Assembly (NCBI GenBank): GCA_902493585.1
Contig: CABUPZ010000108.1
Span: forward strand, 1 to 7,119
Reading direction: 5' to 3'
Origin: an uncultured Fusicatenibacter sp.
GTDB taxonomy: Bacteria; Bacillota; Clostridia; Lachnospirales; Lachnospiraceae
Length of the DNA: 7,119 nt
Of the stretch, positions 5,623 to 7,119 are shown in pieces (the first letter of the stretch is position 1; the number at the start of each line of letters is the position of its first letter). A program made the position numbers and the translations under genes. The notes under the pieces are model-generated. The model was not told the DNA's origin, searched no databases, and was given only the letters and a program-made list of their open reading frames with translations.

Positions 5623-5690
5623 ATAGCACGCCAGGAAAATATTGCGGCAAAGACTATACGATTTGATACAATATTTTCCTGACGTGCTAT
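5623..5690. repeat. Near-perfect 21-bp inverted repeat with 26-base loop
   Basis: The arms are 5623-5643 (starting ATAGCACG, ending AAAATATT) and 5670-5690 (starting AATATTTT, ending CGTGCTAT). They are complementary at 20 of 21 positions; the only mismatch is C5631 against A5682. The loop is 5644-5669. It is not followed by a T-tract on either strand, so it is not a standard terminator. Possible explanations are a MITE or other mobile-element remnant, a dyad binding site, or the hairpin of a small RNA made from the promoter just upstream. No transposase or target duplication is visible. Confidence 0.7.
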
Positions 5691-5759
5691 AAGTTCGGGC
5701 ATAACCGTTCAGCTGCCTGAATTGTTATATTTCCGGCTGTAGATTCACACAATTATGCA

Positions 5760-5788
5760 TTGAATAAAACGGACGGATAAGATAAAAT
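5760..5788 (+). promoter_or_regulatory. Putative promoter of cbiL-cbiF
   Basis: TTGAAT (5760-5765, four of six matches to TTGACA), a 17-base spacer and TAAAAT (5783-5788, five of six matches to TATAAT) predict a start near 5795. That would give a leader of about 165 bases before cbiL. A local promoter makes sense because probable terminators lie upstream and cbiL is cut off from cbiD. Confidence 0.42.
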
Positions 5789-5960
5789 GATGAACGAACC
5801 CATTTTTCAGCAACGCGTAGATGACACGGGCTTTCTGCGGTGCGGAGGAAAGGCAGACAGCTGCTGAAGAACATGGGAAAAGGAAAAGCGGAAAACATAG
5901 ATTATGATAAACAGAACAGGACGGAAGTATGTGCGGAATTCTGTCCAAAGAGGAGCAGAC

Positions 5961-6647
5961 ATGGAAAAAGGAACATTATATGGCGTTGGCATCGGACCGG
6001 GGGATCCGGAGCTTTTGACACTGAAAGCAGTCCGGCTGATCCGTGAGGCGCAGGTGATTGCGCTGCCGGGAAAAGAAGCGAAAGAGACCGTCGCATACCG
6101 GATAGCAGTACAGGCAGTTCCGGAACTGGAGGAGAAGCACCTTCTCCCGGTAGCGATGCCGATGACCAAAGACAAAAAAGAACTGGAAGAAAACCACCGT
6201 CTGGCGGCGGAAGCCGTGGAACAGGAGCTGGATGCGGGAAAGGATGTGGCGTTTCTGACCCTGGGAGATCCAACGGTTTATTCCACGTATCTGTATGTGC
6301 ACAAGCGGGTGCAGGCGGACGGTTATCCGACGAAGATTGTCAGCGGCGTCACTTCTTTCTGCGCCGCGTCGGCGGAACTGGATACCGGGCTGGTGGAAAA
6401 TTCCCAGCAGCTCCATGTGATCCCGGCGTCCTATCAGGTGGAAGATGCCCTGAAGCTTCCGGGAACCAAGGTGCTGATGAAAGCTGGACGGAAGATGGGA
6501 CAGGTAAAAGAGAAGTTACAGGCCATGGACGCAGAGGTTCTGATGGTTGAAAACTGCGGAATGGAAGGGCAGAAGATCTTCCGGGGAGCGGATGAAATCC
6601 CGGAGTCTGCCGGTTATTATTCACTGATCGTGGTAAAGGAGAAATAA
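5961..6647 (+). CDS. cbiL: CbiL, cobalt-precorrin-2 C20-methyltransferase
   Basis: The enzyme methylates C20 of cobalt-precorrin-2 with S-adenosylmethionine, the first methylation after cobalt insertion in anaerobic B12 synthesis; it is cytoplasmic. Seen: 228 residues, normal for the family (about 220-240). The N-terminal tetrapyrrole-methylase loop YGVGIGPGDPELLTLKA (7-23) is intact, as are ALPG (34-37), the SAM-binding LTLGDPTVYSTY (99-110) and SGVTSFCAASAEL (128-140). The C-terminal domain has VLMKAGRKMGQVKEKL (171-186) and MVENCGMEGQKIF (195-207). The start at 5961 follows AAAGAGGAG (5947-5955) by five bases and fits the family N-terminus; the frame is open to ATG 5904 but those 19 residues are not family-like. 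cbiF follows four bases after the stop, so the two genes are co-transcribed. Confidence 0.96.
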   Translation: MEKGTLYGVGIGPGDPELLTLKAVRLIREAQVIALPGKEAKETVAYRIAVQAVPELEEKHLLPVAMPMTKDKKELEENHRLAAEAVEQELDAGKDVAFLTLGDPTVYSTYLYVHKRVQADGYPTKIVSGVTSFCAASAELDTGLVENSQQLHVIPASYQVEDALKLPGTKVLMKAGRKMGQVKEKLQAMDAEVLMVENCGMEGQKIFRGADEIPESAGYYSLIVVKEK

Positions 6648-6651
6648 AACA

Positions 6652-7119
6652 ATGGTACATTTTGTCGGAGCAGGTCCGGGAGCGCCGGATCTTATCACAG
6701 TGCGGGGAAAAAAACTGATGGAGCAGGCAGATGTGATCATCTATGCCGGATCTTTGGTAAACCCGGCGCTTTTGGAAGAGAAAAAAGAAGGATGCCAGGT
6801 CTATAACAGCGCAGTCATGACCCTGGAGCAGGTGCTCGCGGTGATGGAGCAGGCATGGAAAGACGGGCTGGACGTGGTGCGCCTCCATACGGGAGACCCC
6901 TGTCTGTACGGAGCCATCCGGGAACAGATGGATGCTCTGGATGAACTTGGCATCCCTTACGATGACTGTCCGGGAGTCAGCTCCTTCTCCGGAGCCGCTG
7001 CCGCCCTGAATATGGAATACACCCTGCCGGATGTTTCCCAGAGTGTGATCATTACACGAATGGCGGGAAGGACACCGGTGCCGGAGCGGGAGAGTATCGC
7101 ATCGTTTGCGGCACATCAG
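6652..7119 (+). CDS. cbiF: CbiF, cobalt-precorrin-4 C11-methyltransferase (3' partial)
   Basis: CbiF methylates C11 of the cobalt-precorrin-4 ring with S-adenosylmethionine, a later step of the same pathway as CbiL. The frame is open from ATG 6652 to the window end, giving 156 residues of about 250 usual, so the C-terminal part is outside. Seen: the N-terminal loop VHFVGAGPGAPDLITVRGKK (2-21), YAGSLVNPALL (31-41), the SAM-binding LHTGDPCLYGAIREQ (78-92), PGVSSFSGAAAALN (107-120) and TRMAGRTPVPE (135-145), all typical of CbiF/CobM rather than CbiL or CbiH. The gene starts four bases after cbiL, with AAAGGAG inside the end of cbiL as ribosome binding site, about ten bases from the ATG. It continues the cobalamin operon. 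Confidence 0.95.
   Translation, partial: MVHFVGAGPGAPDLITVRGKKLMEQADVIIYAGSLVNPALLEEKKEGCQVYNSAVMTLEQVLAVMEQAWKDGLDVVRLHTGDPCLYGAIREQMDALDELGIPYDDCPGVSSFSGAAAALNMEYTLPDVSQSVIITRMAGRTPVPERESIASFAAHQ

Larger units (their letters stand above)
5434..5960. other. Non-coding region between sensor remnant and cbiL
   Basis: These 527 bases hold no convincing gene. In order they contain a long hairpin (5491-5523), an AT-rich hairpin followed by eight T (5571-5603), a promoter (5587-5615), a 21-bp inverted repeat (5623-5690), a second promoter (5760-5788) and the leader of cbiL. I looked for the conserved cores of a cobalamin riboswitch (GCCACTG and the B12 box) in the leader and did not find them. 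No remnant of cbiE or cbiT is recognisable. Confidence 0.7.

Noticed and set aside
5493..5702. 69-codon minus-strand open frame covering the inverted repeat.
   Set aside because: It consists of the inverted repeat, the promoter and the terminator read backwards, without a ribosome binding site or a recognisable domain.
5787..5867. A 26-codon leader peptide frame (starts MMNEPIFQQR) upstream of cbiL.
   Set aside because: No good ribosome binding site and it overlaps the predicted -10 box; no attenuator-like structure was seen after it.
5795..5960. Possible cobalamin riboswitch in the cbiL leader.
   Set aside because: The leader of about 165 bases shows neither the B12 box nor the GCCACTG core, and no fitting set of stems was found by eye.
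6349..7116. 255-codon minus-strand open frame across cbiL and cbiF.
   Set aside because: It is antisense to two clearly identified cobalamin genes and its translation is low in recognisable structure.

Overview
The window looks like chromosomal DNA of an anaerobic, Gram-positive Clostridia-type bacterium, possibly a Lachnospiraceae-like gut organism. The reasons are the anaerobic (early cobalt insertion) cobalamin genes cbiD, cbiL and cbiF, strong AGGAGG-type ribosome binding sites, a BlaI/BlaR1-type regulatory pair, sigma-A-like promoters and a roughly balanced base composition. The taxonomic guess is inference; nothing here fixes a genus.

Layout. Positions 1-1055 hold the 3' part of cbiD (5' end outside the window). 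It is followed almost directly by an uncharacterised, cysteine-rich 363-residue protein (1073-2164). A GNAT acetyltransferase lies convergently on the minus strand (2200-2745) and has its own promoter. A 300-base divergent intergenic region (2746-3047) carries that promoter and, facing the other way, a TTGACA promoter overlapped by three short dyads of the BlaI/MecI operator type. These control a plus-strand cluster: a BlaI/MecI repressor (3048-3428), a small protein of unknown function (3512-3793) and a BlaR1-like M56 sensor protease (3870-5433). The BlaR1 gene is broken into three reading frames.

Positions 5434-5960 contain no convincing gene. They hold two hairpins that could end the bla-type transcript, a good promoter, a near-perfect 21-bp inverted repeat placed right at that promoter's expected start point, and a second promoter nearer to cbiL. 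The cobalamin pathway then resumes with cbiL (5961-6647) and the start of cbiF (6652 to the window end).

How it fits together. CbiL, CbiF and CbiD are methyltransferases of the same corrin-ring pathway (C20, C11 and C1 respectively). Here cbiD is separated from cbiL-cbiF by about 4.9 kb of unrelated genes, so the cobalamin locus appears interrupted or rearranged. In the bla-type cluster the repressor looks complete and keeps an Asn-Phe pair where BlaI/MecI repressors are cleaved, while the protease expected to trigger its removal is disrupted right after its HELCH zinc motif and again after the catalytic domain. No beta-lactamase or other obvious effector is in the window. I found no RNA gene, CRISPR array or transposase. 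The most useful leads are the broken sensor beside an intact repressor and operator, the promoter-plus-hairpin unit at 5587-5690, and the two uncharacterised proteins.
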